Assembly (NCBI GenBank): GCA_944322615.1
Contig: CALUPH010000001.1
Coordinates: forward strand, 62,001-126,000
Direction of reading: 5' to 3'
Length of the DNA stretch: 64,000 nt
Source: Candidatus Gastranaerophilales bacterium
GTDB lineage: Bacteria > Cyanobacteriota > Vampirovibrionia > Gastranaerophilales > Gastranaerophilaceae
A program made the translations under genes and the position numbers. Below the pieces are notes generated by a model. It searched no databases and was not told where the DNA came from. It saw only the letters and a list, made by a program, of their open reading frames with translations. Shown piece after piece: positions 19,191-28,952 of the stretch (position 1 is its first letter; the number at the start of each line of letters is the position of its first letter).

Positions 19191-20705
19191 ATGGAGAAAA
19201 GAGTACCGTTTTTTTATGATATTACTTTAAGAGACGGTAATCAATCTCTTAAAAAACCTTGGAATACAAATGAAAAAGAAATAATTTTTAATCATTTGGT
19301 AGAACTTGGAATACAAGGTGTAGAGGTGGGTTTTGCAGCAGCTTCAGAAATGGATTTTGAAGCTTGTTCAAGATTAGCTCAAATAGCACCTGATAATGTA
19401 GTTATTTCCGCCCTTGCAAGATGTGTTGAAAATGACATTATAAAAGCCGCTGACTCAATCAAAGCAGCAGAAAAACAAAGGGTACATACTTTTATTGCAA
19501 TGAGTCCTTTTAATATGGAATATGTACTTAATAAATCGCCACAAGAAGTAAGAAAACAAGCAATTGAAGGTGTAACTTTTGCCAGAAAAATAATGGGCAA
19601 AAAAGGCGAAGTTCAATTTTCCGTAGAACATTTTGGAGACTGCCATGAAAATATTGATTTCGTAATAGATACATTAAAAGAAGTTGTAAAAGCCGGTGCT
19701 AATGTAATCAATTTGCCAAACACAGTTGAAAGAGTCAGACCTAAAAAATTTGTAGATTTGGTAGAAAAAGTTTATAATGCACTACCTAAAGATATTATAA
19801 TAGCTGTTCATAATCATAATGATTTAGGAATGGCGACAGCTACAACAGTTGAAAGTTATTTTGCAGGTGCAATCCAGCTTGAATGTGCATTGAACGGTTT
19901 AGGAGAACGTGCAGGAAACACCAATTTGTATGAAGTAGCTATAGCTCTACATAATTCAGGCGTTAATGTTCCTTTAAATCTTGATAAAATATATGAAACA
20001 GCATTGATTGTATCTGACATGTCAAATATAAAAATATACGAAAAAGCAGCATTAATAGGACCTGAAGCTCTTGCACACAGAAGCGGAATTCATCAAGACG
20101 GTGCTATAAAAACAAAAGATATGCAAAAAGGTGCATATAGACCTATTCATCCATCTTTAATAGGAAGAAAAGATGATGAAAAATTAGGATTTACATCTCA
20201 ATCAGGTAAAACTGCAATATTTGAAATAATAACAGATGCAGGATACCCAATAACAATATCAGAAGCTCAAAGAATAGCACCTGTTGCAAAAGCAGAAGCA
20301 GAAAAAATCGGTGAACTTTCAACAAGAAATGTTATCGATATTTACTTTAACAATGTACTTAATGTTAAAGGTGCCTTCAAATTATGTAGTCTTGATAAAA
20401 CTGAAACAGAAAATGCTCTTTTACACTTTAAATACAATGATAAAGAATATAACGTCGAAGTTTATGGTAACGGACCTGTTGACGCTTGTATTAAAGCTAT
20501 TCAAAAAGCAGGATTTGATTGTGAATTTTTAAACTATGAACAAAAAGCGTTAAATATGGGTTCAGATGCATCTGCTATGACAATTATGCATTTCAAAGCA
20601 CCAAACGGACAAACCATAATATCAAGAGGCTGTGATGAAAGTACCGTTATGGCGAACTTAAAAGCTATATTCAACGGTTTAAATATTATGGAAAATATGA
20701 AATAA
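19191..20705 (+). CDS. leuA: 2-isopropylmalate synthase
   Basis: First committed step of leucine synthesis: acetyl-CoA plus 2-oxoisovalerate. The 504 residues include the TIM-barrel start FYDITLRDGNQS, the metal-site HNHNDLGMA near residue 203, the GLGERAGNTNL signature near residue 236, and a C-terminal LeuA regulatory domain that in relatives binds leucine. leuB, leuC and leuD are not nearby. An AAAAGGAG lies 7 bases before the ATG. No T-box or leader peptide was seen in the 113-bp upstream gap. Confidence 0.95.
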   Translation: MEKRVPFFYDITLRDGNQSLKKPWNTNEKEIIFNHLVELGIQGVEVGFAAASEMDFEACSRLAQIAPDNVVISALARCVENDIIKAADSIKAAEKQRVHTFIAMSPFNMEYVLNKSPQEVRKQAIEGVTFARKIMGKKGEVQFSVEHFGDCHENIDFVIDTLKEVVKAGANVINLPNTVERVRPKKFVDLVEKVYNALPKDIIIAVHNHNDLGMATATTVESYFAGAIQLECALNGLGERAGNTNLYEVAIALHNSGVNVPLNLDKIYETALIVSDMSNIKIYEKAALIGPEALAHRSGIHQDGAIKTKDMQKGAYRPIHPSLIGRKDDEKLGFTSQSGKTAIFEIITDAGYPITISEAQRIAPVAKAEAEKIGELSTRNVIDIYFNNVLNVKGAFKLCSLDKTETENALLHFKYNDKEYNVEVYGNGPVDACIKAIQKAGFDCEFLNYEQKALNMGSDASAMTIMHFKAPNGQTIISRGCDESTVMANLKAIFNGLNIMENMK

Positions 20706-20730
20706 ATATTTAAATAGGAAGGTATATATA

Positions 20731-22770
20731 ATGAAAAAACTTCTAATATCTATTTTAGTATTATCTGTTTTTTGTAATTATACAACTCCTGCATTTGCAT
20801 TTACCGGAGGATTCATTACAAATCCTAAAATTCTTGATTCAGTTCAAACAGAAAATATTGTTTCTGCAGATGTTGAGAAAAGACTTAAAACATCTATAGC
20901 TAAAGTATATGGTAATGAACAAGTTGATGAAATATATGTAAATATACTAAAAATAATAAAAGAAACTCGTTATAAAAGAAGTGAAAAATTAAAACAAGAA
21001 GATTTAAACAGAAGCGACGACTGGTATAAAGATGAAATTATATATATGTTTTATGTAGATCAATTCGGTGTTGATGACGATATGAGTCCTAATACCTTCT
21101 ACAAATCAGTCAAAATGCTAAGATATCTAAAAGATTTAGGTGTTACAACAATATATATGCTTCCGTTTGCAGACTCACCAATGGGTGATGCCGGGTTCGA
21201 CGTAAAAAATCCTCGCGATGTAAGAAAAGACCTTGGCGGTATGCAAGAATTCATTCAATTTATAACAGAAGCAAAAAGACAAGGGTTCAAAATAAAATCA
21301 GACTTAGTATTAAACCATTTTTCAGAACAGCACGAATGGTTTCAAGAAGCACAAAATGGAGATTTAGATAAACTTAATTACTTTGTTGTATCAGAAAAAG
21401 AACCTGAAAAAAAAGTATACAAAGATGATAAAATAGGCTACATTGCAGAATACAAACATGATAGCGGTAAAATATCAAAAAGAAGATTAATTTTCCCGGA
21501 AATAACTCAATCTAACTACAGAAAAGTAACAATTGAGGGTAAGGATTATTATTTATATCATACATTTTATCCTTTTCAACTCGATATAAACTGGGAAAAT
21601 CCGAAAGTACTTTATTATAATCTTGAAACTATAGCATTTTGGGCAAATCTTGGTATAGATATTTTCAGAATGGATGCAATTCCGTATTTGATAAAAGAAG
21701 AAGGAACAAATGCCGAGAATCTGCCAAAAACCCATGAAATAATAAAAATTCTTAGCACTTTCTTGCAAGAAACTGCCCCCAGAAGTGTTATTCAGGTAGA
21801 AGCATGTCAACCGCCCAAAAAACTTCTTCCATATTTTGGAACAGAAAATAAAGTAGAAATAAATATTGATAATAAAATAAAAGAACTTACAAGAACAAAT
21901 GAAGCTCAAATTGCATATCATTTTCCATATATGCCTGCAATTTGGGCAACTATAGTATCAGGAGATAATTCATATTTCTGGAAAACACATAAAAAAACTC
22001 CTCAAATTCCTGATAGTGCAAGCTGGGCTGTATTTTTAAGAGTTCATGATGAATTAACACTTGAAATGGTTAATAAAGAAACCAGAGAATTATTATATGA
22101 AGATTTAGCTGATAAGGGTGCAGAATTCCGTAAAGGATTTGGCATAAGCGGAAGATTAGCTAACTTTTTGGATAACGATATTGACAGAATTAATATGACT
22201 TTTGCAATACTTTTATCACTAAAAGGTATTCCTATTATTTATTACGGAGATGAAATAGGAAGCCAAAATAATTTTTCTTATGCTCAAAGATGGGCAAAAA
22301 TAAGAGAAAAACGAGACAAAAATAAAAATAAAAGTTCTGAAATGCTTTCATATTTTGACAGCAGAGACATTCACAGAGGTGCAATTAAAAGAAATACATT
22401 CTACCGCGCAATGTATAGAAACAATAACTTTAACAGCAAAATATATAAGAATGTTAAACGTTTAATTGAAGTCAGAAAAAATTACAATACAATTTCACGT
22501 GGTGATTTTATAGAAGTTAAATCAGATAAACCTCAAGTATTTTCTTATTTGCGAAAAGGTAAATATGACAAGATTTTAATGGTCAACAATTTATCTGATA
22601 AAAAAGTTTTTGCAGAATTGGATACTAATCATCTGAATCTAAATGAAACAGATACTGAAATAAAAATGCAAGAACTAATAACAAAAGAACCCAAAATTTT
22701 TATTATTGAAAATAAGAAATTAATAATAAAACTAAAACCATATGAAACAATGTGGTTGAGTTTCAAATAA
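20731..22770 (+). CDS. Exported GH13 enzyme resembling trehalose synthase (GH13_16)
   Basis: 679 residues starting with a Sec signal peptide (about 1-23, ending PAFAF). The alpha-amylase catalytic triad is intact: Asp315 in FRMDA, Glu357 in QVEAC, Asp440 in RVHDE. The block RVHDELTLEMV and the EGTNAENLP stretch match maltose alpha-D-glucosyltransferase (TreS) rather than plain amylases. TreS normally works in the cytoplasm and lacks a signal peptide, so export and an N-terminal extension of about 95 residues before the barrel are odd. It may act on starch-derived maltooligosaccharides outside the membrane. AGGAAGG precedes the start. Specificity is inferred. Confidence 0.82.
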   Translation: MKKLLISILVLSVFCNYTTPAFAFTGGFITNPKILDSVQTENIVSADVEKRLKTSIAKVYGNEQVDEIYVNILKIIKETRYKRSEKLKQEDLNRSDDWYKDEIIYMFYVDQFGVDDDMSPNTFYKSVKMLRYLKDLGVTTIYMLPFADSPMGDAGFDVKNPRDVRKDLGGMQEFIQFITEAKRQGFKIKSDLVLNHFSEQHEWFQEAQNGDLDKLNYFVVSEKEPEKKVYKDDKIGYIAEYKHDSGKISKRRLIFPEITQSNYRKVTIEGKDYYLYHTFYPFQLDINWENPKVLYYNLETIAFWANLGIDIFRMDAIPYLIKEEGTNAENLPKTHEIIKILSTFLQETAPRSVIQVEACQPPKKLLPYFGTENKVEINIDNKIKELTRTNEAQIAYHFPYMPAIWATIVSGDNSYFWKTHKKTPQIPDSASWAVFLRVHDELTLEMVNKETRELLYEDLADKGAEFRKGFGISGRLANFLDNDIDRINMTFAILLSLKGIPIIYYGDEIGSQNNFSYAQRWAKIREKRDKNKNKSSEMLSYFDSRDIHRGAIKRNTFYRAMYRNNNFNSKIYKNVKRLIEVRKNYNTISRGDFIEVKSDKPQVFSYLRKGKYDKILMVNNLSDKKVFAELDTNHLNLNETDTEIKMQELITKEPKIFIIENKKLIIKLKPYETMWLSFK

Positions 22771-22783
22771 AAAATTTAATAAT

Positions 22784-22817
22784 AAAAAAGACTCGATTAA
22801 TAAATCGAGTCTTTTTT
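22784..22817. terminator. Bidirectional terminator between GH13 gene and dnaK
   Basis: Perfect 15-bp stem (22784-22798 with 22803-22817) and a 4-nt loop. The arms begin with A6 and end with T6, so it can terminate the plus-strand GH13 transcript and the minus-strand dnaK transcript. Confidence 0.92.
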
Positions 22818-22833
22818 CATCTGTATTAAAGAA

Positions 22834-24699
<1,866 letters not shown>

Positions 24700-24719
24700 T
24701 TACTTTCATTACTTTATTC

Positions 24720-24748
24720 ACTATATTTTTTATAACACCTATTTTCAA
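24720..24748 (-). promoter_or_regulatory. Candidate dnaK promoter
   Basis: On the minus strand TTGAAA (24743-24748) and TATAGT (24720-24725) are exactly 17 bp apart, each matching 5 of 6. It is 47 bases before the start. GGAG occurs before the ATG. Confidence 0.6.
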
Positions 24749-24820
24749 ATTTCCTGAAAAAATAAACAAAAAATTAATAATTCAATTTTTTGAAATTAAA
24801 ATTAAGAATATTTATTATTG

Positions 24821-24848
24821 TTGCAAGAGAAATTATTATGAATATAAT
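24821..24848 (+). promoter_or_regulatory. Candidate nanE promoter
   Basis: TTGCAA (24821-24826) and TATAAT (24843-24848), spacer 16 bp. The -10 ends 9 bases before the GTG start, so the transcript would have almost no leader. Confidence 0.45.
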
Positions 24849-24857
24849 TAAGTTATT

Positions 24858-25535
24858 GTGATATTAGAAAAACTTAAAAATCAAATAATAGTATCAGTAC
24901 AAGCAATGCCAAATGAACCATTGTATGAGGAATCTTGTATAATTGCAATGATGAAATCTGTAGTTAATGGCGGTGCTAAGGGGTTACGTCTGGCTGGAGC
25001 AAGAGACGTAAAAAATGCAAAAAAAATTTTTGATATTCCTATAATAGGTCTTACTAAACCGGATAAACTTCCTGATAATTGGAAAGAAATAGTTTATATA
25101 ACACCGACGCTCAAAGAAGTTAATGAACTTATCGAAGCAAATGCTGACATAATAGCGACCGATGCAACCCAAAGACCAAGACCAAAAGAAAGTTTAAAAG
25201 AAATAGTCAACTATATAAAATCACACAATAAACTTTCAATGGCTGATATTTCAACTTTTGAAGAGGGAATAAAAGCAAGAGAATTAGGATTTGATATAAT
25301 TTCAACAACTTTATCCGGTTACACTCAATATTCAAATCAAAATATGGAAGGACCTGATTTTGAACTATTAGAAAAACTTGTAAAAGAACTTAATTGCCCT
25401 ATTATTTTAGAAGGCAGAATTTGGGAACCTAATGAAGTAAATAAAGCATTTGAACTTGGAGCTCATAGCGTAGTAATAGGTTCAGCAATTACAAGACCTC
25501 AATTAATTACAAAAAGATTTTACAATAGAGGATGA
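24858..25535 (+). CDS. nanE: N-acetylmannosamine-6-phosphate 2-epimerase
   Basis: Converts N-acetylmannosamine-6-phosphate to N-acetylglucosamine-6-phosphate in sialic acid use. The 225 residues form a TIM barrel with NanE hallmarks: VSVQAMPNEPL near the start, GLRLAGARDV, DIIATDATQRPRP, and LEGRIWEP, then SVVIGSAITRP. The start is GTG. The kinase gene starts 1 bp after the stop, so they are an operon. The lyase nanA and a sialic acid transporter are not in the window. Confidence 0.9.
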   Translation: MILEKLKNQIIVSVQAMPNEPLYEESCIIAMMKSVVNGGAKGLRLAGARDVKNAKKIFDIPIIGLTKPDKLPDNWKEIVYITPTLKEVNELIEANADIIATDATQRPRPKESLKEIVNYIKSHNKLSMADISTFEEGIKARELGFDIISTTLSGYTQYSNQNMEGPDFELLEKLVKELNCPIILEGRIWEPNEVNKAFELGAHSVVIGSAITRPQLITKRFYNRG

Positions 25536-25536
25536 T

Positions 25537-26451
25537 ATGAAAAAAGTATTAGCAATTGATGTTGGCGGGACAAAATTAATATATGCAATTATTAATGAAA
25601 AAGGTGAATTTTTAAGCGAAGTAAAAAAAACTGCTACACCTAAAAATATAGAAGAATTAAAAAATACATTCAAAAAAATAATCTCCGAGAATGAAAAAGA
25701 AATTGATTTCACAGCATTTGCGACCGCAGGCGCTGTAAATATTGAAAATACAAAAGTTGAATCTTCCACTCCAAATATGCCATTAGGATATAATTCACTT
25801 AATTTTACTGAATTAAGTTCCAAACCTGTATTTGTAGAAAATGATGCAAATGCAGCAGCTTGGGCAGAATATAAAACAGGTGCTGCAATAGGTGAAGAAA
25901 ATAATATAACAATAACCTTAGGTACAGGTATAGGCGGAGGTTTTATAGTTAACGGGAAACTTTTAAGAGGAAAATCAGGCAGAGCAGGTGAAGTAGGAAG
26001 TATGAAAATACAAGGCAGAGGAAGAATTTGCACCTGTAAAAGAAAAGACTGTTTTGAAAGTTATGCATCCGGCTCAGGATTAAAAAAGACAGCTGAAGAA
26101 ATCGCTAAAAATAATTCTATTTTCCTAACAAGCATCTATAAAACAAAAAAGCCGGAGGAAATAACAACCTATGATATTATTGCGGGTCTTAAAGAAAACG
26201 ACGAATATTCAGAAAAAGTTTTTAATATTTGGAAACAAGATTTAATAATAGGATTAATAAATATAACAAATATATTTGATCCTGAAAGTATTATTCTTTC
26301 AGGCGGCATGGGCGAATTTATAAATACAAAGGAAATCGAAGAAGCAATAAATTCAGAAATTGTTGTATCTCCAGTTAAGATAAAGCCAGCAAAAGCAGGT
26401 AATTACTCAGGCATGATAGGGGCTGCCCTTTTAGCTTGCGAAAAGTTTTAG
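25537..26451 (+). CDS. nanK: ROK-family sugar kinase, probably N-acetylmannosamine kinase
   Basis: 304 residues. The N-terminal phosphate-binding DVGGTKL block, an ENDANAAAWAE block, GTGIGGGFIVNGKLLRG with the ROK loop, and the zinc-binding CTCKRKDCFE are all visible, with His in the usual zinc set replaced or not clear by eye (the stretch before reads AGEVGSMKI, where many ROK proteins have GHM). Placement right after nanE suggests ManNAc kinase, but glucokinase activity is possible. Its TAG stop overlaps the -35 of the next promoter. Confidence 0.8.
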   Translation: MKKVLAIDVGGTKLIYAIINEKGEFLSEVKKTATPKNIEELKNTFKKIISENEKEIDFTAFATAGAVNIENTKVESSTPNMPLGYNSLNFTELSSKPVFVENDANAAAWAEYKTGAAIGEENNITITLGTGIGGGFIVNGKLLRGKSGRAGEVGSMKIQGRGRICTCKRKDCFESYASGSGLKKTAEEIAKNNSIFLTSIYKTKKPEEITTYDIIAGLKENDEYSEKVFNIWKQDLIIGLINITNIFDPESIILSGGMGEFINTKEIEEAINSEIVVSPVKIKPAKAGNYSGMIGAALLACEKF

Positions 26452-26477
26452 ACACTAAAAAATATTTACGGTATAAT
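26449..26477 (+). promoter_or_regulatory. Candidate promoter for the parvulin gene
   Basis: TAGACA (26449-26454) and TATAAT (26472-26477), spacer 17 bp. The -35 uses the nanK stop codon bases. Confidence 0.65.
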
Positions 26478-26506
26478 GTACTTATATTTGAATTAAGAGG
26501 TTGTTT

Positions 26507-26911
26507 ATGAAAGTTGTACTTAATATATTATGTTGGATTTTAGCTGTTTTCTGTATATATTTCCCATTTTCATACTTTCATAAAGATATGGATAAAAAAG
26601 AAATAAAAATTAGTCATATTCTTGTTGAAACACAAGAAAAAGCACTTGATTTACAAAAAGAAATTAAAGAAGGAAAAAGTTTTGAAGAACTGGCTGAAAA
26701 ACATTCGCTATGTCCTTCAAAAGAAAATAAAGGTGATATTGGCTATAATATGAGAGGAAGACTACTTCCCGAATTTGAAACAGCAGCCTTTAAACTAGAT
26801 AATAAAGAAATTTCAGAACCTGTTAAAACAGAAGAAGGCTGGCATTTAATAAAAATTTATGACATTAAATATTTTTCTGATAAAGAAAACTTTATACAAA
26901 AGAAATACTAA
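26507..26911 (+). CDS. Membrane-anchored parvulin-type peptidyl-prolyl isomerase
   Basis: 134 residues. A hydrophobic segment at about 4-18 anchors the protein; then comes a single parvulin domain: ISHILVET at its start, then FEELAEKHSLCPS, GDIGYNMRGRLLPEFETAAF and the closing GWHLIKI. It would catalyse prolyl cis-trans isomerisation on the outer face of the membrane. ATG 26507 is preferred to TTG 26501 because AAGAGG lies at 26495-26500. It has its own promoter and stands alone. Confidence 0.85.
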   Translation: MKVVLNILCWILAVFCIYFPFSYFHKDMDKKEIKISHILVETQEKALDLQKEIKEGKSFEELAEKHSLCPSKENKGDIGYNMRGRLLPEFETAAFKLDNKEISEPVKTEEGWHLIKIYDIKYFSDKENFIQKKY

Positions 26912-26942
26912 TATTTAGATTTATAACAGTAGATATATTAAT

Positions 26943-26971
26943 TTGAATAATTTTCATGTTTTATATATAAT
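26943..26971 (+). promoter_or_regulatory. Candidate promoter for the 26999 gene
   Basis: TTGAAT (26943-26948) and TATAAT (26966-26971), spacer 17 bp, 27 bases before the ATG. A GAGG Shine-Dalgarno follows. Confidence 0.6.
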
Positions 26972-26998
26972 CCTACTGTCAAGTTAATGAGGTAAGTT

Positions 26999-27712
26999 AT
27001 GACAAGAAATCAACTCCCTGAAGGTGTAGGTAAAAAAATAGTTGAAGCATTAAAAAGACAAGCAGAAGCAGATATTACTCCTGTTGATTCAAATAGTGAT
27101 ATTTTAGGAAATAACATTCCTTTAACTGATATCCAAGATATACCGGATGTTACATTTAAACCTCTAACAGAAGAAAATGATTTGAATGACAATATAATTG
27201 TAGAAGAAGAACCTGTTAACATTCTTCCTCAAGGTGTTTATAAAGAAAAAGAAGAAAACTTAAAAATATCAGAACCTATTTTTAATACAGAGAAATCTTC
27301 ATTTGCAGAAGTAAAAGAAACACCTGCAATGCCTTTTGTAAACCCAACAATTCAAAATACAACAAAAGTTCAAAAACCGATATTAGGCGCAACAGCACAA
27401 ATTAATATTCCATCAAATGTTGCTGTACTTAAAAATTTAATTTCATCACTTCCTGTAGGCGTCACTAAACAAACAGGTGCTCAAATTATAAGGCAAACTC
27501 TTGAAGCAATGGGTATACCGATGAATAACGTTTTAAAGGAAGCTCAAGAAGTTCAAGAAGAATTAAACAGTTCTACAAGAGAATGTATGCTTAGAATTCA
27601 AGAATACAAAACTAACATATTACAACTTGAGCAATCTGTTCAAGAATATCAAAAAAACATTACACAGATAAATGACTTAGTTAGTTTATTTCTTTTAACT
27701 GACAGAAAATAA
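26999..27712 (+). CDS. Unrecognised protein with disordered middle and C-terminal coiled coil
   Basis: 237 residues, acidic and polar; no membrane segment or signal peptide. Residues about 30-130 look disordered (many Pro, Glu, Asn). From about 140 the sequence becomes ordered: LKNLISSLPVGVTKQTGAQIIR (a short globular or helical block), then a long heptad-like helix around 180-230. This layout suggests a scaffold or partner protein. It has its own promoter and a strong terminator, so it is a single-gene unit. I do not recognise a family. Confidence 0.75.
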   Translation: MTRNQLPEGVGKKIVEALKRQAEADITPVDSNSDILGNNIPLTDIQDIPDVTFKPLTEENDLNDNIIVEEEPVNILPQGVYKEKEENLKISEPIFNTEKSSFAEVKETPAMPFVNPTIQNTTKVQKPILGATAQINIPSNVAVLKNLISSLPVGVTKQTGAQIIRQTLEAMGIPMNNVLKEAQEVQEELNSSTRECMLRIQEYKTNILQLEQSVQEYQKNITQINDLVSLFLLTDRK

Positions 27713-27733
27713 AATTTGAAACAAACAAACTGG

Positions 27734-27761
27734 AAAAGAAACATCGTATGATGTTTCTTTT
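27734..27761 (+). terminator. Terminator after the 26999 gene
   Basis: Perfect 12-bp stem (27734-27745 with 27750-27761), 4-nt loop, then a T run. It also lies beyond the stop of the convergent DUF2400 gene. Confidence 0.9.
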
Positions 27762-27762
27762 T

Positions 27763-28521
27763 TTATATTTTATGATTAACTCCATAACCAAATAAAGCAA
27801 AGTCATATTTTATAGGATCATCTTTATCAAATATTTTAAGATTATTTGTAAGTTCAATAACACTTTCAAATCCGTTATCGTTTCTTTTTAAAAGTCCCAA
27901 ACTCCTGCTTATTTTAGCAACATGAGTATCTAAAGGAATTAATAATTCAGCTTTAGGAACAAAACTCCAAATACCTATATCAACCTCGCTTTTTCTTACA
28001 AACCATCTTAATAGCATATTAAAACGCTTCATCGCACTTTTTTTCTTTGGATCAGGCAATAAATGATAAAAACCTTTAGTTACAGATTGTTCCTCAACAT
28101 TAGAATAAAAATAATCCACAACAACTTGAAACATATGCCAAACATCTTTTTTCTGTTCATAGCCAAACTTAAATAAAGATTCAATTGACTCATTTTCAGA
28201 ATATAGTTTATTCAATATTTTTAAAATTTGAACCAAATCACAATCTTTAGAAAATCTATAATCACAAGAATTTATATTATTAGACTTATAGTCAAAGGAT
28301 TTAACATAATCTATTGGACTATTTTCCATAAGATTAAATATATAATCCAGTTTAGAAATAAAAACCTCTCGTTTTCCATAAGCAAACATTGATGCTATAA
28401 AACCTGATATTTCATTATCTTGTTTTGTTTTAAAACGATGAACAAATTGAACAGGATCATCTTTTATAAAGTCCTTAGTTTCATATTCAAGAATGTATTT
28501 ATCTAACTGTGTTTTTAACAT
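27763..28521 (-). CDS. TIGR02757/DUF2400 family protein
   Basis: 252 residues, mostly helical. Family-typical features are SGFIASMFAYGKRE near the N-terminus, LPDPKKKSAMKRFNMLLRWF in the middle, and LIPLDTHVAKISRSLGL near residue 198. The fold is related to helix-hairpin-helix DNA glycosylases but no activity has been established as far as I know. Its start overlaps the tadA stop by one base (TAATG). It ends a minus-strand chain with tadA, a sensor kinase and a response regulator. Confidence 0.85.
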   Translation of the reverse strand: MLKTQLDKYILEYETKDFIKDDPVQFVHRFKTKQDNEISGFIASMFAYGKREVFISKLDYIFNLMENSPIDYVKSFDYKSNNINSCDYRFSKDCDLVQILKILNKLYSENESIESLFKFGYEQKKDVWHMFQVVVDYFYSNVEEQSVTKGFYHLLPDPKKKSAMKRFNMLLRWFVRKSEVDIGIWSFVPKAELLIPLDTHVAKISRSLGLLKRNDNGFESVIELTNNLKIFDKDDPIKYDFALFGYGVNHKI

Positions 28522-28952
28522 TAGCGAAGCCTTTCAAAATAATCTTGAAGTATTTTAATACTTTCTTCTTCCATAATGCCTGATTTTACTTCTAATTCAT
28601 ATCCCATAATTTTTCGCATATCAGACTTTGAACCAAAAGCCCCATTTAATAAATCACTTGCACCGTAATACAATCTAGATAATCTGGATTGTAAAATTGC
28701 ACTTGCACACATTGGACAAGGCTCAAGCGTAACATACATTTCACAGCCGTTTAAACGCCAATTTTTCAATTTTTTATTAGCTCTTTGAATAGCAAGCATT
28801 TCAGCATGATTTATTGTATTTTGACTTTTTTCTCTTTCATTAACCGCTTTTGCTATTATTTTCCCGTCTTTAACTATTATTGCAGCAACAGGAATATCCT
28901 TTCCGGATTTTTTTGCTAAGTCGATTGCCAGTTTCATATAATCAGGATTCAT
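28521..28952 (-). CDS. tadA: tRNA-specific adenosine deaminase TadA
   Basis: Deaminates adenosine 34 to inosine in tRNA-Arg(ACG). The 143 residues have the deaminase zinc and proton-shuttle motifs HAEMLAI and TLEPCPMCASAI. I chose ATG at 28950-28952 (MNPDYMKLA) over an upstream ATG at 28997, which would add 15 residues unlike the family. With this start, it overlaps the last 11 bases of the sensor kinase gene. Guanine deaminase is an alternative within the family, but the TadA-like size and signature favour tRNA. Confidence 0.87.
   Translation of the reverse strand: MNPDYMKLAIDLAKKSGKDIPVAAIIVKDGKIIAKAVNEREKSQNTINHAEMLAIQRANKKLKNWRLNGCEMYVTLEPCPMCASAILQSRLSRLYYGASDLLNGAFGSKSDMRKIMGYELEVKSGIMEEESIKILQDYFERLR

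Noticed and set aside
25503-26033. 176-residue open frame opposite nanK
   Set aside because: Antisense to the ROK kinase; Pro/Ser/Phe-rich product typical of the mirror of Gly/Lys-rich codons.
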